From positions 24,474,001 to 24,538,000 of the forward strand of contig JAUCBN010000003.1 in assembly GCA_035048815.1 (NCBI GenBank): a stretch of DNA of 64,000 bases, in the 5' to 3' direction. Position numbers and translations under genes: made by a program. This stretch comes from Abelmoschus esculentus. Taxonomy: Eukaryota; Streptophyta; Magnoliopsida; Malvales; Malvaceae. Below the pieces are notes generated by a model. That model searched no databases. It saw nothing but the letters and a program-made list of their open reading frames with translations, and had not been told where the DNA came from. Positions 1 through 11,854 of this stretch are shown here, piece after piece. Each line of letters opens with the position of its first letter. Position 1 is the first letter of the stretch.

Positions 1-280
1 TTTATGTTTTTATATTTTAATTTAGCTTAATTAATCCTAAGTTCAATAAGTTAATTTAAGTTAATAAAATATTAATTTAAAATTATAATTAAAATTAAAT
101 ACATTAAAAATAAATAAAATAATAAATAAATTAATTTAATTAAATATTTAATACTAAATTTAAATATCAATTCCTAAATTATTTCTCATGTATAATTTTA
201 TTTTTAAGCCTAATTATATTTACTAATATTTTAAATTGTAATTATGTCATAAATATTAAGTCTTGTTAATATTAGTTCAG
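1..280. other. AT-rich intergenic DNA, no gene seen
   Basis: This stretch is made almost entirely of A and T with many TTAATT words. I see no open frame with protein-like content and no clear repeat unit. Confidence 0.6.
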
Positions 281-690
281 GTCAGGTAGGGTTCAAAACA
301 TGTCGGGTCATTTATCAGGTCGGGTTTAAAATAGGTCGGATAAATCAGGTTTCAAATTGATTTAATTTGGTAATATCGGTTATCTCCCAGGTCAGATTCG
401 AATTCGAGTTCGTTTTAATCGGATGCAGTTTAGGTTTCGGGTCCACAATAACAGGCTGAAATCAAGTTCGGGTCATTCTTGGTTGGATACAGTTCAGGTT
501 TGATTATTATAGTAACATGTCCAATTCGGGTTCGGATCGACATCAGTCGGATACAAATCAAGTTTGAATCATTATATACCCAGATTAAAGTATATTCTGA
601 CTCGAATAAATTTCAATTAGGTTTTAAGGTCGGAATAACTTTTTATATCCCGAGATACGAAGACCCTGTTGATGCCATGAAAAAGACAAA
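281..690. repeat. Degenerate TCGGGTC/CAGGTCGGG repeat block
   Basis: Short variants of GGTCGGGT, TTCGGGTC, TCGGATAC and CAGGTTT recur irregularly for about 400 bases in otherwise AT-rich DNA. The open frames here are accidental. Similar degenerate blocks built from TCGGGT or TCGAGTT words occur elsewhere in the window (around 2400, 8100, 14000, 48600), so this is probably the decayed inside of a non-autonomous transposon. No termini could be fixed. Confidence 0.5.
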
Positions 691-1520
691 GTATTGATTA
701 TAGGGTCAGAAATTTTGGCATAATTTAGGGTCACGAGACACGTATAAGTTAATAAAATACTTGGAGGAATTTGTCTTATGTTTTTAGGATCACACAGTCA
801 CTGGCTGACTTTGTCTTATCTTTCAGGATAGGAAAACAACACAGTCATAAAGAACAATATATACATGGAGGTATTTGTTTACATAAGTGTAAAAGTAATG
901 TTAATATCAAGTATTTTTTAGGGATATTGTTTTATAAGACAACTATTGTATTTGGAGAATAAGTTTATTTATGGATTGTCAAGTTATTAGTATTTGTTGT
1001 TTTTTTTTTTATATATATTTTTAGTTTTGATTTTTAAATTTTTATGGCTTTTACTTATCCTGTATTTTTGAGATTTTTATATATTGTGTCTACTTTAAAA
1101 AATATTTTAATTTGACCTCATCCTTACAAATATTTCTGATCCGTCACTACCCTTTTTTTCTCTGATGAAGGATTTAAAATTATTTTTAATATAGATACAC
1201 ATAAAATCTTAAAATTTTAAAGTAAACTGATTCAAAAAATTTAAAAAATAAAATTAAATATAAAAACTTTAAAAAAATCGAAGGGATACTAACCATTAAT
1301 CTACACCGATAATGGTCCATTAGGATTTGAAAAAAATTATCACATTTAGGGGTAAATGGTACCAAAGATAAGAGATGATGCACTCAAAATTTTCTAAGAA
1401 AACATTATGAAGTGCCTTTTAATTTTCAATTGTATCCCTAATTTTAAAAAAAATTAATTAGTCCTCGAAGATATTTTCTCTATGCTTGGATTTTCTTTTG
1501 GCAAATCTCTCGTAGTGATG
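691..1520. other. Intergenic DNA, no gene seen
   Basis: AT-rich sequence with several poly-T runs. The open frames at 771-962 (+) and 1186-1383 (-) are low-complexity and resemble nothing I know. Confidence 0.5.
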
Positions 1521-1528
1521 TTCCTCCA

Positions 1529-2163
1529 ACCAATTAAATTATGACACATAATATATTTTTTTTCATATCATATTCACACATAAGTATTATCCAAATCATC
1601 CCCTTTAATGCTTTTGATTTAAAAAAAGAAAAAAATATTATCAAAAATGTTTTATATTGTCTTCCTTTTTATTGTTCAATTTTTTAATTAATTTTTTCTA
1701 ACCCCTAACTCTAACCTTAAATCTTAATCCTAACCCTAAACTCTAACTCTAAACACTAAACTCTAAACATAACCCTAAACCTAAACCCTAACTCTAAACT
1801 CTAACCCCAACCCTAAACCCTAATCATAAACATAAACAATAAACTCTAAACCTAACCCTAAACCTTAATAACCCCTAACTCTAACCTTAAACACTAAACC
1901 CTAAACCCTAAGCACCATAAACCATAAACCATAAACCCATAATCCCTAACCTTAAACCCTAAACTCTAAACCCTAAACCCCAAATCTATAAAAAAATTAA
2001 TTAGAAAAATTTTAAAGAAAAAGAGAAAGATGACACAAGAAATCTTTGATGATATTTTTTTTTCTTTTTTAAATCAAAGACATTAAATTGGATGATTTGG
2101 ATAATGCTTATATGTAAATATGATATGAAAAATATATTTTATGTCTTAATTTAATTGATTAAG
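1529..2163. mobile_element. Foldback MITE with telomere-like core
   Basis: Two long inverted arms (about 1529-1700 and 1987-2163) flank a core of degenerate telomere-type repeats. The arms share CAATTAAATTA, TTTTTCATATCATATT, ATTATCCAAATCATCC and TTTGATTTAAAAAA in opposite orientation with perhaps 85 percent match by eye. The core (about 1700-1985) is a run of CCCTAAA variants such as CTAACCCTAAACTCTAA. No protein is encoded. Non-autonomous foldback elements move with enzymes supplied elsewhere; the superfamily could not be set because no clean target duplication was found. It lies about 1.4 kb upstream of the alpha-xylosidase start. Confidence 0.65.
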
Positions 2164-2389
2164 AATCATATCTTAAGTGATAAAACGGATTCATGTAATA
2201 ATTTCTCCAAGATTCCAACCTGAGAGTTCATTTAATAATAGACATTAAATTTGAAACCACTCAGCACCGCCAAGCTGTTGATATTTGTTACGTTAGAAAT
2301 TAGAATTGTCTGATCCTTGTACCAAGAAAATATTGTCACCGACTTCTTAATCATTAGTGATTAACTGATAGGAAGGCAACAAAATATGG

Positions 2390-3000
2390 ATTTAATTAAT
2401 GGCGTAAACGAGTCGATTTAAATTTGAATAGTATTAAAATTAATTTAATTTATTAAGATTTTGATTTGAATTTAAGTAATTTTTAATGAGTTTGAAAAAT
2501 TTGAATTCGATTCTAATTCTTAAAAACTCGAGTCGAGTTTGAGTTTGATTTTATCTCAATCAAATTAATCGTTAATCGATCTTTGAACATGTCGAACTTG
2601 AATAGTTATCCACTGTCACGTATCATTTAAAGCTTTGTTATGAATTTTTTTATAAACAAGTGGTTTAAACTCAAGCTTATAAATTTTAAGGAATATGGTG
2701 TTTATAGGTTTAAGTTATTGGGTTTAAAATTTATGATTTAGATTTTAAGGTTTAAACTTATATTTAGGGTTTATATTTTAGGGATTTTAAGTTTAGGAAT
2801 TTAGATTTTAAATTATAAAAATTTAAAAAATTTAATATATTATATTTTTGAGTAACTCACAAAATTTTTAAGTTGAGTATCAAATAGACTGGTTCAAGTC
2901 GTTAACAACTTGAATGAATTTGAGTTCGAATTAAATCCAATTACGTTAAACTTTAATCGAGTTTTGACCGAATCAAACTCAAATAATTCATGATACAGTA
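2390..3000. repeat. TCGAGTTTGAGTT-type dispersed repeat with TTTAGGG-like stretch
   Basis: AT-rich DNA with recurring GAGTCGAGTTTGAG, TTTGAATTTGAGTT and their complements at both ends (about 2400-2600 and 2860-2990). A middle part (2690-2830) repeats TTTAGGGTTTA and TTTTAGG words. The outer parts partly pair with each other, so this is probably another decayed foldback element. No coding potential. Confidence 0.4.
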
Positions 3001-3453
3001 CTAGATTTAATCCTCGTAATTTAAAAAAAAAAAAAAACATAAAACTCGCACACCATCAAATCTCTAATTTCTGTTGTACTTAATTGTAAATTCATGAAGC
3101 TATTTCATCATCATCTGATCATATTAAATAAGTTCGAACCAGATTCTCACCATGAACACATGGTTTCCAGCAGCTTACAGAAAAAAAAGTGATGCCCTTT
3201 GATAAATGCAGGTTATGTAGCGATAAAAAGTACAACTTTCTGTTTGTACAGCGTGTTGGAACTTGTTGAAGACCCCGAGAATCATGTTTTCTACTGTCTG
3301 AGATCTTTACATGGATATATAAAAAATATATTTGATTTCTTATGAATTGTATCAACCAAAGTTTCTACCATAATCAAAGCCATTGATAAGAAATGGGACC
3401 ACCCTTTGTTGAAAAAACAGGAAAAGAACATCTGGTCCACATACCATCATCAT

Positions 3454-3459
3454 CACGTG
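3454..3459. promoter_or_regulatory. G-box CACGTG upstream of the xylosidase gene
   Basis: A palindromic CACGTG lies about 115 bases upstream of the chosen start codon, the kind of site bound by plant bZIP and bHLH factors. A weak TATA-like TTTAAATTTA follows at about 3513. Function is inferred from the motif and its place only. Confidence 0.35.
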
Positions 3460-3572
3460 TCTAAGATCATCCCGTTCAGGCATCAAGCGACTGATATCAG
3501 TCTTAAATAGTCCTTTAAATTTAGCTCACTTTGCAACTCACTCTGCCCACTGTTCTCTTCTTTGTTCAAGCA

Positions 3573-6500
3573 ATGTTCTCTCCAAGTTCATTACTTTCTT
3601 TGAGTTCACTCTGTGTTGTTCTGGTTTTAGTATCATGTTTCAATGGAGGATATTCATCTTCTTCATCTGTTCCAACTAAGATTGGCAAAGGGTACCGTTT
3701 AATCTTTGCTGAAGAGACCACTGATGGTGGCTTCATAGGCCACCTTCAGGTCAAGCAAAAGAACAATATTTATGACCCTGATATTCCTCTGTTGCAACTC
3801 TATGTCAAGTGAGTACAATATCACTAAAGTCACATTCTTTTCTTTTACGTTTCCCTTAAAAATCCCTTCTTTTCTTCGTTTTCAGGCATGAGACTGAAGA
3901 TCGTTTGAGGGTGCACGTAACAGATGCGGAGAAGCAAAGATGGGAAGTTCCGTACTATCTTTTACCGAGGGAACAACCACCGGCATTAACGCAAACGATT
4001 GGGAGATCCAGGAAGAACCCGATAACAGTCTCGGAGATTGCCGGGTCGGAGCTCATATTCAGTTACACAGCCGACCCTTTTAGCTTTGCGGTGAAGAGGA
4101 AATCAAATGGGCAGACCCTTTTCAATTCAAGCTCTTATGGGTCGGACTCGTTTGGAGAAATGGTGTTTAAAGACCAGTACTTGGAGATTTCGACTCAGTT
4201 GCCTAAAGATGCTTCACTCTATGGACTCGGAGAGAACACTCAGCCCCATGGCATCAAGCTGTATCCAAACGACCCTTACACATTGTACACAACCGATGTG
4301 TCGGCTATTAATTTGAACACCGATTTGTACGGCTCCCACCCTGTTTACATGGACTTGAGGAATGTGGGTGGTGAGCCATATGCACATGCTGTTCTCTTGT
4401 TGAACAGCAATGGCATGGATGTGTTTTACAGAGGGGATTCATTGACTTACAAGGTCATCGGTGGCGTTTTCGACTTTTATTTCTTCTCCGGACCTTCTCC
4501 CCTCGGTGTTGTTGATCAATATACCTCCTTCATCGGCAGGCCGGCTCCCATGCCTTACTGGTCTCTAGGTATGCTTTTCATTTTCTCGCTAACATTATGT
4601 GTTTTAGATGGAAAAGGCTAGTTTGCTAATGAACATGGTTTATATCTGCTCTTTGTCTAAATGTATTAAGATTGAGATTTTTTGTTCCCATTTTTTGATA
4701 TGGCTAGGTGGATTTGGTCCCATATCTGATTTACTTTATTGCCTGTGTTTAAAGTCTCCATCTATGTCTTTTGTCTAATAATTTTCTCCAAAGCAAATCA
4801 ACCTTTTTAGGTCTAAGATTCTTTTTCTTTGATCAACAATGAAATGACTTATGGCATTTTAGGTCTCATAGAGACAGATAATATCAATGATTAAAGTTCT
4901 TGGTACACTGTTGGATACACCATTTAGTAAAAAAAAGCCAACTTTTGGAATCCAAAGAAGCACTATGTTTTCTCCTAAAACTACATCTTTTTGCACATGA
5001 GTGGGATATCCGAATGGCCACTCTCTCATCTTTATCACAAAGCTGTGAATGTGGTAATTAATTAGTAGGCCCGAACTTGATGGTAATCATAGGTGCACCC
5101 TCGAAAATTTTGTGTCGACAGGGGTCTGAAGCTCGGGCTAGAGTCCTTAGTCTGTGGGGTATCCAAAGTACACTATTGTTTGCTACCTTCATGCTGTAGC
5201 ATCTTTTGTATAGGTAGATGTATGATCAAGGTAAAAAAAACAAGTACTTTTGTGCCTGTCTTCCCTCAAAGGCACCATTTAATGTACGATAGTAAATGGT
5301 TAAGATTCACATGTGACTTCAAGGCTTTTTTTTCACAATGCTTGACAAACCCAGCTTACATGTGATGGATGTCCCATGACATTGACTATTGTGTTTGTAC
5401 TTTCGCAATAGCATGTGGGAGTTATGTTGAGTAGTTTGGTTGTTCCTACAACTTTCCCAGATTTTTTGTCATTTGGAACTTTTACTGCAATATTTCATTC
5501 CAATACTGATATGGACTTGTTTTCTGCATTTTGTGAACAATGGAACTAGGTTAAAAAGAGCAGAAACCATGGGAATTTTCTTTTCATGTTAAGTGAAGCG
5601 TCCTTTTTCAAATATTAGAGTTTCTATTACCATGAGGATGTTTGAAGATTAACTCATTATCTTTCCTTGACCAGTTGATATGGAAACAAAAATATTCATT
5701 CGTTTTTTTGTGTCTGTAAATTTGACTTGCAGGATTTCATCAGTGTCGATGGGGTTACCATAACCTCTCCGTTGTCGAAGATGTTGTTGAGAACTACTGG
5801 AAGGCTCAAATCCCACTTGATGTGATTTGGAATGATGATGATCATATGGATGGCCATAAGGACTTCACCCTCAACCCTGTGAACTACCCTCGTCCGAAGC
5901 TTCTTGCATTCCTGGACAAAATTCATAGTAGAGGCATGAAATACATTGTCATTATTGATCCTGGTATCGGTGTTAATTCTAGTTATGGTGTATACCAAAG
6001 AGGGATTGCCAATGATGTATTTATCAAGTATGATGGTGAGCCTTACTTGGCACAAGTGTGGCCTGGGGCTGTTAATTTCCCGGACTTCCTCAACCCGAAA
6101 ACTGTTGAATGGTGGGGCGATGAAATTCGTCGTTTTCATGAACTTGTACCTGTTGACGGGCTCTGGATCGACATGAATGAAGCATCGAATTTCTGTTCCG
6201 GGAAATGCACGATTCCAAAAGGCAAGATTTGCCCAAGTGGGACTGGCCCTGGTTGGATCTGTTGCTTGGACTGCAAGAACATAACAAAGACAAGATGGGA
6301 CGATCCACCATACAAGATAAATGCTTCAGGGTTGCAGGTTCCAATTGGGTTCAAAACTATTGCCACTAGCGCTGTTCACTACAATGGTGTTCTAGAGTAT
6401 GATGCTCATAGTATTTACGGCTTTTCTCAAGCCATAGCAACTCATAAAGCACTCCAAGGGCTCGAGGGAAAACGACCATTTATATTGTCACGGTCTACAT

Positions 6501-7612
6501 ATGTTGGTTCAGGAAGGTATGCTGCTCATTGGACAGGTGACAATAAGGGCACTTGGGAAGATTTGAAGTATTCTATAACCACTGTAATGAATTTCGGTAT
6601 ATTTGGAGTTCCAATGGTTGGTGCAGATATATGCGGGTTCTATCCTGCTCCAACCGAAGAGTTGTGTAATCGTTGGATCGAAGTCGGTGCCTTTTACCCT
6701 TTCTCTCGAGATCATGCAAATTACTATTCGCCAAGACAAGAGCTCTATCAATGGAAGTCTGTCACCAAATCTGCTCAAAATGCTCTAGGTATGAGGTATA
6801 AACTTCTTCCATACCTCTATACACTCAACTATATGGCTCATACAAGTGGAGCACCAATAGCTAGACCACTTTTCTTCTCATTTCCTGCTTACAAGGAGTG
6901 TTATGGACTGAGCACCCAATTCTTGCTCGGAAGCAGTCTCATGGTGTCTCCGGTGCTTGAACAAGGGAAAACATCGGTTAAAGCACTCTTCCCTCCGGGT
7001 TCTTGGTACAGTATCTTTGATATGACACAAACTATTGTGTCAAAGGGACAGTACTTTACACTCGATGCACCGTTGAATGTGGTTAATGTACATTTGTATC
7101 AGAATACCATACTACCAATGCAACAAGGTGGAATGATCTCCAAGGAAGCTAGAATGACACCATTCACTCTCATAGTAACCTTCCCTGCTGGGGCTAGTGA
7201 ATCACAATCCAAAGGCAACCTTTATCTAGACGACGATGAGCTCCCCGAAATGAAACTTGGGAATGGGTATTCGACATACGTTGATTTATACGCTACGGTG
7301 AAGGACGGATCTGTGAAGATCTGGTCAGAAGTTCAAGAGGGTAAGTTTGCTTTAGACCAAGGTTGGAAAATTGAGAAAGTAACCGTGCTGGGATTGGGTG
7401 GCAGTGTAGACACGTCGGGTCTCGAAATCAATGGAAGTCCAGTGGCTAATGGTGCTTCAAACGTTGAGTTGAACTTGGTTGAACAGATTCATTTGCAAGA
7501 TGATGATGAAGATGGAGAAAGCAAGAAGTCCTTAATGTTGGAAATTTCTGGTTTGGACTTGTATGTTGGAAAGAACTTTGACATGTCCATGAAAATGGGG
7601 ACACAAGGTTGA
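3573..7612 (+). CDS. XYL1: Alpha-xylosidase, GH31 (XYL1 type), three exons
   Basis: Exons are 3573-3808, 3886-4568 and 5733-7612, with GT..AG introns of 77 and 1164 bases; the joined frame gives about 932 residues, near the 915 I recall for Arabidopsis XYL1. The first in-frame ATG is 3573; upstream in-frame sequence has only TTG. A hydrophobic N-terminus (about residues 1-30) is a secretion signal, fitting an apoplastic enzyme that removes unsubstituted xylose from xyloglucan oligosaccharides. The GH31 nucleophile motif WIDMNE gives Asp453 (codon 6170-6172), and HWTGDN gives the probable acid/base Asp576 (6539-6541). IWNDDDHMDGHKDF and the C-terminal YLDDDELPEMKLGNGYSTYVD fit XYL1 rather than a starch-type glucosidase. 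No stop or frameshift is seen, so the gene looks functional. Other GH31 alpha-glucosidases are the alternative, but the match over the whole length makes XYL1 likely. Confidence 0.93.
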
Positions 7613-8090
7613 TGAGTAGGATGTTTGTGTACTTTTTTCTCTCTTTTGGGGGATTTTCTTTTCCATTTTCATTGTTGATTGTATCCTGTTGTTCTTAATT
7701 GGAGGCTCTTCGTGGTGAAGCGATGGTCATTTCATGTTCATCCTTTTACATGAAAAAAAAAAAGTTTAAATCGCCATTGTATGCTTTTTAGGCTGTCGGT
7801 AAATGATATGATTTATAATGCAGTAATGCAAATTTGAGGGATTTTTTATTAGTATTCAGTAAAAAAAATCTATGTGCATTGAATACTATTACCATTCAAC
7901 ATCATTTTTAATATATAATTATAAATTATTTTAAATAAGTTTTTTTATATATTTTTTAAATAATAAAATAAAATATAAACTTGAAATTAATTTAAAAAAT
8001 AAAAAAAATTAAATCATAAATTTTAAGAATAAAGTTTCAAAATTATAAATCTGAAATTTGAATCCTTCTGATAGACAACTGTATCATCCA
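7613..8090 (+). other. 3' untranslated region and AT-rich flank
   Basis: The first 150 bases or so after the stop codon are T-rich and probably transcribed as the 3' UTR of the xylosidase gene. The remainder is AT-rich with runs such as AAATAATAAAATAAAAT and shows no gene. Confidence 0.45.
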
Positions 8091-8880
8091 AATTAGAGGT
8101 GAGCAATACTCGACTCGAAAAAATCAATTTTTTTAATTTTGAGTTATTCGAGTAGAATCGAATAACTCGAAAAAAATTCGATTTTGAATCAAGTTCAAAT
8201 ATTCAAAGTTCGAGTTACTCAAAAAATCGAATAACTCAAAAATTTTCAGGGTCTAATTACACATTTAATCCTGTAAATTTATTTTCAGTGTTATTTCAGT
8301 CATATTTTCTCTTTTTTTATTATTCTTATCTTTTAATTTTTATTTTTTTACAATATGATCACTTTTCATATTTATTTTTTATTTAATTTAATATAATTTT
8401 ATTTACATTATTTAAATTATGTTAATTATTTTATATTTTTTAATTTATATATTTATATTATTGTATTTAATTTATTATTATTTTTATCTCGTTTTGAAAT
8501 TTTTTAGATAAAAAAAGTTTTTAAGAAGGTTAATAATTTAATGAAATTATATATTCTTACCTAAGATTTGATGATGATGATAATAATAATAATAATAATA
8601 AAATTTTATTTATACATGTAAGTAAAATATGATATAAAAATATGTATGTAGATATAAAGAGTCGTTTAAATTAAAATAAAAATATTCTATAGTATTATAA
8701 ACAGTATAATTAAAATTTATACATAAACTCGAAAAATCGAATCAACTCAAACTCGGTTTGAACTCACTAAAACTGACTCGAATCGAAAAATTTTAAAAAA
8801 TGTTTGAATTATAAAATATATTGATTCAACTCGAATAACTCAAAAAATTTTGACTCAATTTATTCTAACGCTAACCCTTA
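8091..8880. repeat. TCGA-word dispersed repeat, possible foldback transposon
   Basis: The block opens with AGAGGTGAGCAATACTCGAC and is filled at both ends with ACTCGAA, TCGAATAACTC and GAGTTATTCGAG words, separated by an AT-rich middle. The ends are partly complementary to each other. The same lexical family occurs at 14264-14785 and 48610-49140, and the opening AGGGGTGAG-like end is shared. I read it as a decayed non-autonomous DNA transposon; the superfamily is not proven. Confidence 0.45.
8565..8602. repeat. Microsatellite (GAT)n followed by (AAT)n
   Basis: Several GAT units run directly into about seven AAT units. It lies within the TCGA-word repeat and would be expected to vary in length between individuals. 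Confidence 0.85.
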
Positions 8881-8885
8881 ATCCA

Positions 8886-9012
8886 AATACTTGGCAGAGT
8901 TTTGTTCCGAGGCGAGCATGATAAGAATCACAAAAGCTCTCATCATTAATCTGCACAAGCCGTGATCTCTCTTCCAATCTTGCAAGCCTCCGGTTTCTGT
9001 CTACGGCACGGA
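8886..9012 (-). other. Coding-like island, possible lost exon
   Basis: A short patch clearly richer in G and C than its surroundings reads without stops on the minus strand for about 40 codons, with a charged, protein-like composition (for example NRRLARLEERSRLVQIND). An AG just before it (about 8992) and a GT just after CTCTGCCAA (about 8891) could be splice sites. I do not recognise the protein. It could be an exon of a dead gene or a captured fragment inside a transposon. Confidence 0.25.
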
Positions 9013-9570
9013 ATAGATGATGCACAACAAATTTACAATTTAGAGTTTGAAATTTTAAAATTTTATATTTTATATTAAATTTTATGTTTTATTTTTAGGG
9101 TTTTATAATTTTAGATTTTAAATTTTGAAATTTTAGGTTAAGTTCTGAGTTTTGTTTTTGAATTTTGGGTTTATGTTTTTTTAAGATTATATATAGGTTT
9201 AGAATTCTGCGTTAGTGTTTTAAGATTTTTTAGTCTAGGGCCTAATGGTTTAGGATTTTATTTTTTAAATTAACTAAGATTTATATTTTATCCAATTATC
9301 TAAAAATTATAATAATTATTTTATTTAAAATTTTATTAAATTTTTATTTTTAATAATTTATAATTATATATTGAATCTTTGATATTTTTAATCTTTATTA
9401 ATCAATTTAATAATATTCAACAATATTTAATATTAATGATGTTTCATAGTGTTTAATGCATGAGATAGACTAAGATAGACTTATCTATTAAGTAAATGTC
9501 TTTATAAGAAATTGTGGGTAATTATTATATAAAAATCTTTGTTTAAAGAAAAATATTTGATGCAGTGTCT
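9013..9570. other. AT-rich DNA with TTTAGGG-like words, no gene seen
   Basis: Part of this stretch (about 9040-9250) repeats TTTTAGG, TTTAGGATTT and TTTGAATTTTGGG in a loose pattern like the telomere-type cores elsewhere in the window. The rest is AT-rich, and 9361-9440 is similar in inverted orientation to the foldback at 11302-11510. Confidence 0.4.
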
Positions 9571-9740
9571 TTATAAGAAATCGCAAGTATCTTCATCCAA
9601 AAGAGCCTCTATAACATCTGTCACGATATGTTTATTGCTCGCACACCCATTATCATGATCAAACTGATCCGATCCGAGAAAATCATGTAGTCTAAAAATA
9701 CGCATCTAATTTGATGTTTCATTGCAAAATATTCCTGCAG
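9571..9740 (-). other. Coding-like island with 44-codon frame, unrecognised
   Basis: From ATG at 9705 to a TAA at 9571-9573, a 44-codon minus-strand frame has ordinary protein composition and an acidic end (IEALLDEDTCDFL). The local base content is less AT-rich than the neighbourhood. Possible acceptor AGs lie just upstream. It may be the last exon of a dead gene; it does not join in an obvious way to the island at 8886-9012. No family recognised. Confidence 0.25.
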
Positions 9741-10320
9741 AAGTTATGGAGACCTGAATAAATACAAAATATTATTAATTCATTAGTTGCAAAAGATCTC
9801 TCACCCAGAATGTTGTCAATAAATTATGGTTCCTCTATGACAGTGATGAGCTTTCCCTACTAGAATCAATGGTCATAACCATGGTACAAATCAATAATTT
9901 TCTTGTACTTTTTCGAGAAAGTACAAGCAAAAAATTGAAAAAAAAAATGATAATTATGTAATTCTATCAAAAATAGGAGGGTTAAATTAAGATAAGTGTA
10001 GAACATAAAGAGTTAATTATGTAATTATATTTATTTATATTAACTTTCACGTCATCTACCGTTAAAAATTGAATTAATTTATTATAATTTTTAAGTTATG
10101 GGATCAATTTATAACTTATGAGTTAAAAAATATAAAAAAATTAAACTATAATTGAGGGACATTATATAGTTTATCCGGTATGAATAAATCCATCGTTTAA
10201 AATTTTAAACGATTTCTTTAATTTTGGACCAATTTTGACTTATGTTTAAATCGTATTGGACTAATTGACCCCATCCATCCCATTACAAGTAAAGGTTAAT
10301 GAGTAAATAAAATTTGTCAT
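9741..10320. other. Intergenic DNA, no gene seen
   Basis: AT-rich sequence without a convincing open frame. Nothing recognised apart from scattered poly-A and poly-T runs. Confidence 0.5.
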
Positions 10321-10324
10321 ACCT

Positions 10325-10620
10325 CGGTACGTAAACGAATCGAACGAACACAACTATGGGTGTATTCATGTTCGTTCGTTTAAGTTTAATCAAACAAATG
10401 AATGAACACAAACATAAACATAAACGGACACAAATTTTCTTGTTTATGTTCGTTCGTTAAGGATTAAAGCTTGTTCATGTTCGTTTATGTTCATTCGGTT
10501 AAATGATAAACAAACATAAACGAACAAACATAAATGAATGTAGACGATCATAAACGAATATAAATAAACGTAAACGAACATAAACGAACGAACATAAATA
10601 ACATATATAATATGTTAAAT
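10325..10620. repeat. TGTTCGTTTATG/CATAAACGAA hairpin-forming repeat
   Basis: The left half contains TGTTCGTTCGTTTA and TTTATGTTCGTTCGTTAA; the right half contains many AAACGAACATAAACGAAC variants, which are the complement. About twenty copies of a 10-base CATAAACGAA word are present on one strand or the other. Transcribed, this would fold into a long hairpin. Similar words are widespread in plant genomes; no terminal repeats were fixed. Confidence 0.6.
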
Positions 10621-11300
10621 ATTTAATATTTTTAATTAATTCGATTAATTCAACTAATTAATTAATTTTAAACCGGATTAGTCGATAATTAAAATTTAAA
10701 AAAACTTTTAATTATTAGACGAAATCTAATTTAAGAATAAACAACATAATTTCTAAGACGAAAAAATTGATTTTATGAAATTAAAATTAGATTATGTAAA
10801 AATAGTTAATAAAATATAATTTTATCATTTTTATTTATTTACGGATTAAAATCAATTTAGAAATATTTAATTGTTTGAAATTTAATTAGATATTTGGGTT
10901 TTTTACTTGAATATTTAATTAAAATCATAAACTAAATAAAAGACTAAACCAAATAAATAATTAAAAATAAAATAATAAAAAATATAGTATATTTATGAAA
11001 ATTGACTTGAAATAAAGTAATTTTATTTTATAATTTTTAAATTAAATATTTTAAAATAAAAATTATTGAATTAAATATAAATATCTTCTTTTAAAGGAGA
11101 ATAAATATATTAAACCATCGAACTTTAGCTAAAGTTGGCGTGAAAAAACTATGCCCTGCTTTCCCTCTGTCAACAATTTGTTTAACGAGTTCTCTCTCTT
11201 TTGCTTGTTTGTTTCCTGAGAATTTTCGCTTTCAATTTGGATTTTGTAATTGGATTCGTGAGTTTTCGATGGATGAGTTTATTATATGTGTCGAATATCG
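10621..11300. other. AT-rich DNA with a UTR-like patch
   Basis: Mostly TTAATT-rich sequence. A pyrimidine-rich patch at about 11160-11270 (CTCTCTCTTTTGC, GAATTTTCGCTTTCAATTT) resembles a plant 5' UTR, but no reading frame follows it. Confidence 0.35.
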
Positions 11301-11301
11301 T

Positions 11302-11510
11302 TAAATATTATTAACTTTCAATACTATTAAATATTATTAAATTAATTAATAAAGATAAAAAATCTTAAAGACTGATTTATAATTAATAAATTTGTATTAA
11401 ATCTATCATTTTTATTAATTATATATTAAATACATGAAATTTTAAAATTTTGTTAACTAATTTAATAATATTTATAATATTCAATGATATATTAATAATG
11501 TTAACGGTCT
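11302..11510. mobile_element. Small AT-rich foldback MITE
   Basis: The left end reads CGTTAAATATTATTAAC and the right end TTAATAATGTTAACG, an imperfect terminal inverted repeat. The inside is palindromic (TATTATTAAATTAATTAATAAAGAT against AATTAATTAT...TTTAATAATATT). It has no coding capacity and it interrupts a patch that otherwise looks like UTR sequence. Confidence 0.4.
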
Positions 11511-11854
11511 TCTACGTCCGTCCGTCGTAAAGTTTTTGTTTTCCAATTTGGTTTTGAATTCTTCAAGGTAAATCTACCAGCTGCATCATCTTCAGTTTCA
11601 CCATATACCATAAAAAAACATCAAAAAACAAGGTGGAAAAACATCAACATACAGAAAGAACTATTCTTCTGTTGAATCTGTACATACATCCCCATTGGGA
11701 GCTTGGTTTCTATCAAAAACCGAAAAACCAGCGCCAAGATCGTCAAGACCAGATAAATATACAAGCAGATGCTGCAAATTTGGAAATTGTTGCTATGGGT
11801 TTTTATGTAGACAGACAGATGATGTATTGCTAAATAAAAAGAAGGAAAAAATGG

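Noticed and set aside
1700..1985. A real chromosome end
   Set aside because: The repeats are degenerate, under 300 bases, and enclosed in inverted arms with ordinary DNA on both sides.
3531..3572. Upstream in-frame start of the xylosidase gene at 3531
   Set aside because: The codon at 3531 is TTG. The first ATG in frame is 3573 and is directly followed by a good signal peptide.
5696..6778. Minus-strand and alternate-frame open frames in the xylosidase gene
   Set aside because: They overlap exon 3 of a well supported GH31 gene and have no family features.
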